Assembly: GCA_900554585.1 (NCBI GenBank)
Contig: USHS01000016.1
Coordinates: forward strand, 1-13,026
Length of the DNA stretch: 13,026 nt
Direction of reading: 5' to 3'
Origin: an uncultured Collinsella sp.
GTDB lineage: Bacteria; Actinomycetota; Coriobacteriia; Coriobacteriales; Coriobacteriaceae
Positions 1-5,363 of the stretch are shown here, piece by piece. Numbering within the stretch: position 1 is the first letter of the stretch; each line of letters begins with the position of its first letter. Both the position numbers and the translations under genes were made by a program. A model generated the notes under the pieces. That model saw nothing but the letters and a program-made list of their open reading frames with translations. It made no database searches and was not told the DNA's origin.

Positions 1-205
1 GAGCATACTTGCTAATGAGGTGCTGTGTTGCAGCGGCGGCGTTCACCGTGCCCATGCCCGCCGTTGTGGCGACAACTGTCAGGCCGTCGAGCTCACCGCT
101 CACAACGGTCAAGCCTGCCTCCCGTGCCTCGCAAACGTCGCTCAGCTCTTCCTTAATCTGCATGATCTCTTTTTCGAGCGCACCGATAATCGCAATGGTA
201 GCCAT
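1..205 (-). CDS. mtnN: MTA/SAH nucleosidase, N-terminal part (cut by window start)
   Basis: This is the first 68 codons of a gene that continues beyond the left edge. The protein begins MATIAIIGALEKEIMQIKEE and continues with a SGELDGLTVVATTAGMGTVNAA-like stretch. That matches the N-terminus of 5'-methylthioadenosine/S-adenosylhomocysteine nucleosidase (Pfs/MtnN): the GAxExE segment carries the catalytic Glu (E13 here, equivalent to E12 of the E. coli enzyme), followed by the G(I/M)GxVNAA strand-turn. The family cleaves adenine from MTA and SAH in the cytosol, feeding methionine salvage and removing a methyltransferase inhibitor. The start is the ATG at 203-205, with a GGGGA Shine-Dalgarno-like run about 6 nt upstream. 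It lies 78 bp downstream of the serine hydrolase gene on the same strand, so co-transcription is possible. Another phosphorylase of the PNP/UDP family is the main alternative, but the GALEKE start favours MtnN. Confidence 0.85.
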   Translation of the reverse strand, partial: MATIAIIGALEKEIMQIKEELSDVCEAREAGLTVVSGELDGLTVVATTAGMGTVNAAAATQHLISKYA

Positions 206-283
206 GCCATTCCCCAAACCTATTCGAAATTCTCAACCACGGTATGGTACCAGCATTTTGTTTGACCTCGTCAAACGAACACG

Positions 284-1381
284 CTAAGCCAGTGCAGCTC
301 GCGTATCAAACAGAGCCTTTGCAATCGCGGCCGTAACCTCACTCGAGCGGTCGCTCCACGGCATCGATGTCATGATACCCATGACATAGGTACAGCCATC
401 GATGTCGATAAGGCCCGCATCGCATGTCGAATAGCAACCGTCCTCGCTGATCCAACCCGCCTTGTTGCGCACCAAAACCTGCTCGTCCGCAATGCCATCG
501 CGAATAAACGAGCGCGATGTTGATGCCAGAAGGCCCGACAACCACTGTGAAGTCTCGGTATCCATGCTCAGATACTCGCTCATCTCACGCCATAACCTCG
601 CAGAAGTGCGCGGGCAGTAGGTCGGAAAATCACTCATCGGATTCAGTGCCGTTTCGTCATCAACACCCAGATTGGCAATCCAATCCTCATAGCCATCATG
701 GTCAAACGCCGCGCGTAACGCGATAAACGAATCGTTGTCCGAGTTGACGACCGCGGCCTCGATAAGGTCGCGCACTGTCTGCCAGCCCATGCTGTAACCA
801 CCATACATGGCTAAAGGCCAATCGAGCGACACCTGCCCCGATTCGACCAACATCTCGCAAATATAGAGTGCATACAGCGCCTTATAACTGCTCGCTCCAT
901 ACACCTCAACATCGGCGTTATACGTCACGCCCCTACCGCTCGATAGGTCGTAGAACACTACACCCACGTCGCCCAGCTCCTGCGCCCGACACAGGGCATC
1001 CTGGAGCGAGGCAAGGCTCTCATCCTCCAAGGCAGGAGTCTTGTTATCCACCAACGAGAAGGTCCGAACGGTATCACCCGAAGGGATATCGTTGAAGTCC
1101 GCCTTCGAAAGTCTCGTCTTGAGATCTGCCGACGCTTTGGACTTTGAAACCTTCTCGTTTTGCGTCTGTACAGTTGACGCATCTGAGTGTGCCATTCGCT
1201 CCGACGCATAGGTTTTAACGGTAATTCCGAGGATAATAACCGCCGACGTTAGCATCCCAATGGCGGCAATCTTCCTCACGCGGATGCGAGCGTCGGCAAG
1301 GCCACGCGAAGACGTGCCCTTCGTCTTATATCTGCTGCCATGCTGCGGCACATACTCGTCCCGCGATGCGATGTTTCGCAC
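284..1381 (-). CDS. Membrane-anchored class A beta-lactamase-like serine hydrolase
   Basis: A 365-residue protein with a basic cytoplasmic N-terminus, one hydrophobic segment at about residues 38-55 (IAAIGMLTSAVIILGITV), a polar linker to about residue 120, and an exported catalytic domain. The domain shows class A beta-lactamase/penicillin-binding motifs in order: SxxK (S164-S-Y-K167), SDN (214-216), ExxLN (E243 to N247) and a KAG form of the KTG box (K307-A-G). This places it in the beta-lactamase2/serine hydrolase group. Members either hydrolyse beta-lactams or act on the cell wall; sequence alone does not decide. The GTG at 1381 is preferred because AGGAG lies 5 nt upstream. An in-frame ATG at 1420 would add 13 residues but has no clear ribosome binding site. 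Two cysteine-bearing segments (YCPRTS and SEDGCYSTCD) could form disulphides outside the cell. It is followed after 78 bp by mtnN. Confidence 0.8.
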   Translation of the reverse strand: MRNIASRDEYVPQHGSRYKTKGTSSRGLADARIRVRKIAAIGMLTSAVIILGITVKTYASERMAHSDASTVQTQNEKVSKSKASADLKTRLSKADFNDIPSGDTVRTFSLVDNKTPALEDESLASLQDALCRAQELGDVGVVFYDLSSGRGVTYNADVEVYGASSYKALYALYICEMLVESGQVSLDWPLAMYGGYSMGWQTVRDLIEAAVVNSDNDSFIALRAAFDHDGYEDWIANLGVDDETALNPMSDFPTYCPRTSARLWREMSEYLSMDTETSQWLSGLLASTSRSFIRDGIADEQVLVRNKAGWISEDGCYSTCDAGLIDIDGCTYVMGIMTSMPWSDRSSEVTAAIAKALFDTRAALA

Positions 1382-1391
1382 GTGGTCTCCT
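1379..1391 (-). promoter_or_regulatory. Shine-Dalgarno and GTG that fix the serine hydrolase start
   Basis: On the minus strand AGGAG (1387-1391) is followed by ACCAC and then GTG (1379-1381), an ideal 5-nt spacing. The longer reading from the ATG at 1420 has no purine-rich site before it. This is why the shorter product is annotated. Confidence 0.65.
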
Positions 1392-1539
1392 GACTGCCAC
1401 CGTTTATATACGAGCAGCATGATACCGAGCAGGCATTTCTTTCCAAAGATATTCAGTGGCGTTTAAGGTGTCTTTAAAGAAACCACAAGCGTTTCTATGC
1501 ATTTTTGCCAATTCTGCTGCACATCTCTACCCAAACCGC

Positions 1540-1606
1540 AGTTGCGGTGAAATAGTTCCTGTTTGAACGGCATAAGCCGAAAAACAAGAACTATTCCACC
1601 GCAACT
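1540..1606 (-). repeat. Long imperfect inverted repeat (25-bp stem hairpin)
   Basis: The arms 1540-1564 and 1582-1606 pair over 25 positions, enclosing a 17-nt centre that itself holds a CGGC/GCCG mini-stem (1568-1571 with 1576-1579, loop ATAA). The two DNA mismatches (1559/1587 and 1550/1596) are C-A on the plus strand. In RNA made from the minus strand both become G-U pairs, so the stem is unbroken there. A second short palindrome, ACCGCA-GT-TGCGGT (1536-1549), overlaps the left arm. No U-run follows on the minus strand, which argues against a simple intrinsic terminator. It may be a dispersed intergenic repeat or a structured RNA at the end of the pflA transcript. Confidence 0.75.
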
Positions 1607-1633
1607 TGACGGGGCTCTTTGGCAATCAACTTG

Positions 1634-1675
1634 GTGCCCAGGGGCACTCATTTAAGTCTGTCCCCAATGAGTGCC
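1634..1675. repeat. REP-like inverted repeat with GGGGACAGAC core
   Basis: GGCACTCATT (1643-1652) and AATGAGTGCC (1666-1675) are a perfect 10-bp inverted repeat around a 13-nt loop whose minus-strand reading contains GGGGACAGACTTA. An overlapping smaller pair, GTGCC (1634-1638) and GGCAC (1643-1647), gives an alternative fold. The GGGG(A/T)CAGAC core recalls REP sequences associated with Y1/RAYT-type IS200/IS605-like transposases. That link is from general knowledge and no transposase gene is present in this window. It starts 23 bp beyond the pflA stop, so it could also help end or stabilise that transcript. Confidence 0.5.
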
Positions 1676-1697
1676 TTTGGGGAGCGAAAATGGCTCG

Positions 1698-2516
1698 CTA
1701 GCCGATGGCGTTTTTGAGTTCGGCGCGGCGCTTTTTCATGCCCGTCATGACGGCGTTGCGCAGCTCGGGCATGCGCGCGGTATCCATCTGGGGCACGCCC
1801 TCGAGCTTATAGGGAATGCCCAGTTGCTCGTACTTGACGACACCCATGGTGTGATACGGCAGCATTTCCAGGCCCACCACGTTGTGCCATGGAGCGATGA
1901 GGCGACCGAGCTTCTCGCACTCCTCCACCGTGTCGGTAATGCCCGGCACCACCACGTGACGGATAACGACCTTGATCTTGCGACGTGCAAGCTCATCGCC
2001 AAACGCCAGGATGCGTGCGGGATCACAACCGGTCAGCTTTTTATGCTCGACCGGGTCGGCATGCTTAATATCGAGTAGCACCATGTCGGTCTCGTTGAGC
2101 ACGGCATCGAACCTCTCGGGATGCTGAGGGTCGAAGGCGTAGCCACAGCTATCCAAGCAGGTATGCACACGACCATCGGGGTTGTTGTGCATTGCACGGA
2201 ACAGGTCGGCCAAAAACTCGGGCTGCAGAAGCGGCTCGCCGCCCGAAACCGTAATTCCGCCGCTGCGATAGAACTCGTGGTTACTCTGGAACTCATCCAT
2301 GAGGTGCTCGACGGTCACCATCGTGCCGCCGTTGACCGACCAGGTATCGGGATTGTGGCAATACGCGCAGCGCATGGGACAGCCCTGAACAAACACCACA
2401 AAGCGGATGCCGGGTCCGTCGACCGTTCCCATCGTCTCGATCGAATGCACGCGGCCAAGGGCAAACGCAGAGTCCTCGGGACGAGCGTCCACACCCTCAA
2501 GCGTCATTTCTGCCAT
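1698..2516 (-). CDS. pflA: Pyruvate formate-lyase activating enzyme (radical SAM)
   Basis: This 272-residue cytosolic radical SAM enzyme uses S-adenosylmethionine and a [4Fe-4S] cluster to place the glycyl radical on pyruvate formate-lyase. Visible signatures are GPGIRFVVFVQGCPMRCAYC, holding the CxxxCxxC cluster motif (C46, C50 and C53 from the ATG used here), followed by HNPDTW, which is typical of PflA. Next come the SAM-binding SGGEPLLQPEF motif and a DIKH segment. Length is close to the roughly 250 residues usual for the family, with about 20 extra residues at the N-terminus. The ATG at 2516 is preferred: AAGG lies 6 nt upstream and a longer AGGAGAGG run lies just before it. A TTG at 2546 would extend the frame but has no such support. 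No pflB is present on either side, although the two genes are often adjacent. Another glycyl-radical activase is possible, but the motif pattern fits PflA best. Confidence 0.92.
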   Translation of the reverse strand: MAEMTLEGVDARPEDSAFALGRVHSIETMGTVDGPGIRFVVFVQGCPMRCAYCHNPDTWSVNGGTMVTVEHLMDEFQSNHEFYRSGGITVSGGEPLLQPEFLADLFRAMHNNPDGRVHTCLDSCGYAFDPQHPERFDAVLNETDMVLLDIKHADPVEHKKLTGCDPARILAFGDELARRKIKVVIRHVVVPGITDTVEECEKLGRLIAPWHNVVGLEMLPYHTMGVVKYEQLGIPYKLEGVPQMDTARMPELRNAVMTGMKKRRAELKNAIG

Positions 2517-2566
2517 TCGCGCTACCTTGCCTCTCCTTGGATGCAACCAATTAAAATGCCAGAGCC

Positions 2567-2595
2567 ATTCTAGCCCATGCGTTTGCGTTTAAACG
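2567..2595 (-). promoter_or_regulatory. Candidate pflA promoter with a palindrome at -35
   Basis: On the minus strand TAGAAT (2567-2572) is a good -10 hexamer about 50 bp before the pflA start. The -35 position is occupied not by a TTGACA-like box but by a perfect 10-bp palindrome, CGTTTAAACG (2586-2595), followed by GCAAACGC. The palindrome could be an activator or repressor site. Assignment is by eye only. Confidence 0.4.
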
Positions 2596-2627
2596 TCTCG
2601 GACTAGAACGGCACGTTTTAATCTATC

Positions 2628-2647
2628 CCCCATCACCATGGCTGGGG
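2628..2647 (-). terminator. Weak hairpin downstream of degV
   Basis: CCCCA (2628-2632) pairs with TGGGG (2643-2647) across a 10-nt loop, 43-62 bp beyond the degV stop. Downstream on the minus strand is GGATAGATTAAAACG, which is AT-rich but has no real U-run. It may act as a weak terminator separating degV from pflA. Confidence 0.3.
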
Positions 2648-2689
2648 CTACGTCGAGATGTCAGGCTAGAGAACGCTCGCCTGCGGCCT

Positions 2690-3544
2690 TTACGCCTTGA
2701 GCGTGAGCACCGCGCCGAAGGCGGTCGGGCCGCAATGACTCGAGATGACGCCGCCGACCTGAGTCCAGGTAATGTCCTTAAAGCCCAGGTCGTGCGCATA
2801 GACTTCCATGTCGTCGCGCAGCTCCTCGGAAAGACCTACCGAATATGCCAAGCCAATGCGCGAGTAGTCGATCTCGCCCTTGGCAACCATGTGGTCAATA
2901 AAGGCGCGGGCGCATTTGAGCATAGAACCGCGAAACTTCTTGGTCGCCACGAACTTACCACCCGTCACCTCAATGCAGGGCTTAATCTTGAGCAGATGGG
3001 CGCCTAGGAACGCGACGTTGGACAAGCGACCGCCCGCCTTAAGGAAGGCAAGGTCGGTAGGAACAAAGCCCAACAGCACGCGGTCCATGACGGAGTTCGT
3101 AAATGCAAAGATCTCGTCGACGGTGGCATCGGGGTGAGCCTCAATATACTTGGCGGTCTCGACGACAACGAGCGACTGGCCTACCGAGACAAAGCGCGTG
3201 TCCATGGAGTAGACGTAATCGCGACCCTTGGCGGCGATTTTCGATGATTGATGCGAGCAGGTCGTGGCCTCGGAATATGCAAGATGCAAAATAGTCGCGT
3301 CGGGTTGCTCGGCATGGATGCGGTCGTACACATGCGCAAAATCCGCTGGCGAACAGCCACTGGTCTTGGGCATCACACCAAACTCGTTGCAGCGCGAATA
3401 AATCTCGAGCGGATCGATCGAGCCGTCCTCGACGGTCTCATCACCAATCGTGACATGCATGGGTACGCGCACGATGCCGTAGCGCTCGCAGAGCTCCGGC
3501 GTCACATCCGACCCAGACTCAACCACGATTACATACTTGCCCAT
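2690..3544 (-). CDS. DegV family fatty-acid-binding protein
   Basis: A 284-residue soluble protein matching the DegV family, whose members bind a single fatty acid between two alpha/beta domains. In some Gram-positive bacteria they work with fatty acid kinase (FakA) as FakB-type carriers. Visible features: the N-terminal strand MGKYVIVVESGSDVTPEL, KTSGCSPADF in place of the usual TSxPSPxxF loop, DTRFVSVGQSLVV, the hallmark LAFLKAGGRLS followed by LLKIKPCIEVTGGKF, and a C-terminal GPTAFGAVL segment. The ATG at 3544 is chosen because the DegV domain begins directly there. In-frame ATGs at 3568 and 3616 would add 8 or 24 residues without family resemblance and with weak ribosome binding sites. 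No fakA lies nearby. The ligand cannot be read from sequence. A candidate promoter and a structured leader lie upstream. Confidence 0.88.
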   Translation of the reverse strand: MGKYVIVVESGSDVTPELCERYGIVRVPMHVTIGDETVEDGSIDPLEIYSRCNEFGVMPKTSGCSPADFAHVYDRIHAEQPDATILHLAYSEATTCSHQSSKIAAKGRDYVYSMDTRFVSVGQSLVVVETAKYIEAHPDATVDEIFAFTNSVMDRVLLGFVPTDLAFLKAGGRLSNVAFLGAHLLKIKPCIEVTGGKFVATKKFRGSMLKCARAFIDHMVAKGEIDYSRIGLAYSVGLSEELRDDMEVYAHDLGFKDITWTQVGGVISSHCGPTAFGAVLTLKA

Positions 3545-3628
3545 TCTTATCACGACCCATCTCGACATTGGCTTTTCAATACATGACACGCGCGCCGCGC
3601 TGTTGCACAACGGCATCTAAGCGCCAAA

Positions 3629-3667
3629 GAGACGCCGCCCCTTGCGCACAACAAAGGACAGCGTCTC
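3629..3667 (-). promoter_or_regulatory. Composite hairpin in the degV leader
   Basis: GAGACGC (3629-3635) pairs perfectly with GCGTCTC (3661-3667). Inside, minus-strand CCTTTG and CAAGGG pair again (one G-U), giving a two-tier stem between the putative degV promoter and its start codon. The stem is followed on the minus strand by only a short TTT, so attenuator, terminator of the upstream fructoside operon, or leader structure are all open. Confidence 0.45.
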
Positions 3668-3693
3668 CCTGGAAAACTCCGTGCTTACTTGAG

Positions 3694-3722
3694 ATTCTAC
3701 ACGGTTTATTACTAAGTGTTAC
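3694..3722 (-). promoter_or_regulatory. Candidate degV promoter
   Basis: On the minus strand GTAACA (3717-3722) and TAGAAT (3694-3699) are separated by exactly 17 bp, matching the -35 and -10 consensus at 4/6 and 5/6 positions. The predicted transcript would carry a leader of roughly 140 nt before the degV ATG. Confidence 0.4.
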
Positions 3723-3731
3723 TTACTCCGC

Positions 3732-3758
3732 AAACGGTCGCTATACGCGATAAACGGT
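3732..3758. repeat. Paired AAACGGT boxes upstream of degV
   Basis: AAACGGT occurs at 3732-3738 and 3752-3758, 20 bp apart, flanking a TCGC-TATAC-GCGA dyad (3739-3751). The pair lies just upstream of the candidate degV promoter and downstream of the GH32 operon. It resembles the AAACGGT/GAACGGT pair 21 bp apart at 8360-8387, so it may be a regulator site. Confidence 0.35.
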
Positions 3759-3803
3759 AGTTCGCTGCGGCAACTGCGACACATTCCGCCCAGCAAGTCC
3801 AAT

Positions 3804-3818
3804 CGTGCTCCACGCACG
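3804..3818 (-). terminator. Short hairpin just after the GH32 stop codon
   Basis: CGTGC (3804-3808) and GCACG (3814-3818) form a 5-bp stem with a 5-nt loop beginning 2 bp after the stop codon of the last operon gene. No U-tract follows, so this is a weak candidate for the operon end. Confidence 0.25.
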
Positions 3819-3819
3819 G

Positions 3820-5268
3820 TTAATGCGCGAGGCGGTAGAAATTCATCGACGCCGCACCCTTGGCATGAAACCCCATCGCCGAAACCGCCGGCGAATAGGT
3901 ACGGCTCGTAAGTGCTGCCTCGCCGCCGTTGGCAAAAATCTCGACCATCGTAGTGTCCGAAAGCACGCGCAGGTCGCGAAGCTCGCTGAGCTCAATCGAC
4001 CTCTGGTCGCGCCCATAGCCTTCGTCACCCATATCGAGGGTAAGCATCCCGTCCGCATAACGCACATAGACACCCTTGCGGATTTCGAGCTCGATCATCT
4101 TGGCTCCCTCACAGGAAACCACGACATCAAACAGGCGTCCCGGCTCCTCGACGGTCTCTCCGCCTACAGCACGAACGCAGCCGCCGCGCATCCTCTCAAT
4201 CTCGTGCGCCGGCTGCTGGCAGAGCTTGCCGCCGCGCATGCTCAGCTCTCGCGGCACCGTCAACGCGCACTGCCACCCGCGCGCCACCGTCGGGTTTTCT
4301 GCCGTCGCATCGGGGCAACCCGACCATCCGATCATCAAACGCCGGCCTGCAGCATCCTCAAAGGACTGCGGAGCATAGAAATCAAAACCGGCATCGACCA
4401 TCGGAGGCATGCCCTGGCCGACGATCTTAAAGCTCGGAGCCCCCCAATCGGCCTCGATGGAGAACCACACGCACTGATGCGGATTGCGGTAACACCAGCC
4501 ATCGGCGGGCACGCCCTGCGGACAGCAAACGAGAATAAGCTCGCCATCGAGCTCAAACAGATCAGGACACTCCCACATAAAGCCAAACTTCTCGCCCAGC
4601 TCAATGCGCGTCGCATAGCCCCAGTCCTCTAGATCACGCGAGGTATAGACAAGCACGCACCCGCGATCGTCTTTCGTACGAGCGCCAAGAACCATGTAGT
4701 AGATACCGTCGTGTTCAAGGATCTTGGGGTCGCGCACGTGCGTACCGATATCGTCGGGGTAATCGACCGGCCCAACAGCTATGCGCTTCTCGCCCAATTC
4801 GTCGGGATTCTCGGCAACCATATGAATCTGGTTTTGCTCACGGCCCGTCAACACGTAGTCGTAATCATCGCGGTCAAAATGCTTGACGTTGCCGGTATAG
4901 AAGTAGTGAATCTTGCCATCACGTACAAAGGCAGAACCAGAATACGCTCCACTCGAATCCAAATCGGAATCGGGGAACAACACGGGGCCGTGATTCTCGT
5001 ACGTCACAAAATCCTTTGTCGTCAGATGGTTCCAAAGCACTGGACCGCCATGCGCAGCATCGAACGGATCGTATTGATGATAGATGTGATACGTATCACC
5101 AATCTGAACCAAACCGTTGGGGTCGTTGAGCCAGCCAAGCTCAGGCTCCACATGGAACAAAAGCCTATCGGGGTCGGACGCGATGCGAGCCGCCGTCTCA
5201 TCCTGTCCAGCTCGCCACTGCTCATAGTCCGCACGCATCACCTTGTTTTTTTGATTAAACATCGCCAT
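3820..5268 (-). CDS. scrB: GH32 sucrose-6-phosphate hydrolase / beta-fructofuranosidase
   Basis: A 482-residue enzyme of glycoside hydrolase family 32 with no signal peptide, so probably cytosolic. It has all the catalytic signatures of a retaining beta-fructosidase: WLNDPNG with nucleophile D49, HVRDP with transition-state stabiliser D180, and WECPD with acid/base E233. These lie in an N-terminal five-bladed propeller (about 35-345), followed by a C-terminal beta-sandwich ending in TMVEIFANGGEAALTSR and AMGFHAKGAA. Length fits sucrose-6-phosphate hydrolases (ScrB/SacA). With the PTS permease gene 95 bp upstream, the likely reaction is sucrose-6-phosphate to glucose-6-phosphate plus fructose. 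The start ATG at 5268 has GAGAAGG 3 nt upstream; a second ATG two codons later (5262) is as likely by spacing. It is the last gene of the operon and is preceded by a strong intercistronic hairpin. No fructokinase lies nearby. Confidence 0.88.
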   Translation of the reverse strand: MAMFNQKNKVMRADYEQWRAGQDETAARIASDPDRLLFHVEPELGWLNDPNGLVQIGDTYHIYHQYDPFDAAHGGPVLWNHLTTKDFVTYENHGPVLFPDSDLDSSGAYSGSAFVRDGKIHYFYTGNVKHFDRDDYDYVLTGREQNQIHMVAENPDELGEKRIAVGPVDYPDDIGTHVRDPKILEHDGIYYMVLGARTKDDRGCVLVYTSRDLEDWGYATRIELGEKFGFMWECPDLFELDGELILVCCPQGVPADGWCYRNPHQCVWFSIEADWGAPSFKIVGQGMPPMVDAGFDFYAPQSFEDAAGRRLMIGWSGCPDATAENPTVARGWQCALTVPRELSMRGGKLCQQPAHEIERMRGGCVRAVGGETVEEPGRLFDVVVSCEGAKMIELEIRKGVYVRYADGMLTLDMGDEGYGRDQRSIELSELRDLRVLSDTTMVEIFANGGEAALTSRTYSPAVSAMGFHAKGAASMNFYRLAH

Positions 5269-5286
5269 TGACCTTCTCGTCTATGG

Positions 5287-5324
5287 GAAAGGACGCTCGA
5301 CTCACACGAGCCGAACGCCCTTCC
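5287..5324 (-). promoter_or_regulatory. Intercistronic RNA hairpin between the PTS and GH32 genes
   Basis: Positions 5287-5303 and 5308-5324 form a 17-bp stem with a 4-nt GUGU loop in the minus-strand transcript. Four of the pairs are G-U wobbles and there are no mismatches; on the plus strand the same positions would be A-C clashes. It lies just before the ribosome binding site of the last operon gene. Likely roles are transcript stabilisation, partial termination or uncoupling of hydrolase from permease expression. Confidence 0.6.
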
Positions 5325-5363
5325 TCAAATGGACTTATCCTCAGATTACGCTGAACGGCTCAA

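Larger units (their letters stand above)
1382..1697. other. Intergenic gap of 316 bp between pflA and the serine hydrolase
   Basis: No convincing gene lies here. Short open frames, such as a 62-codon minus-strand frame at 1463-1651, run through the inverted repeats and have no recognisable product or ribosome binding site. The gap holds two separate inverted-repeat elements, at 1540-1606 and 1634-1675, described on their own. Any promoter of the serine hydrolase must lie between about 1400 and 1540; no confident -35/-10 pair was found by eye. Confidence 0.6.

Noticed and set aside
1..60. Possible adapter sequence at the left end of the window
   Set aside because: The bases translate as a continuous MtnN-like protein on the minus strand and contain no mosaic end or adapter motif.
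1463..1651. 62-codon minus-strand frame in the pflA-serine hydrolase gap
   Set aside because: It runs through both arms of the 25-bp inverted repeat, has no ribosome binding site and no recognisable product.
3805..4632. 275-codon plus-strand open frame opposite the canonical GH32 gene
   Set aside because: It is antisense to a well-supported gene, has no recognisable domain, and is biased in composition (H, R, A, L) as expected for a shadow frame.
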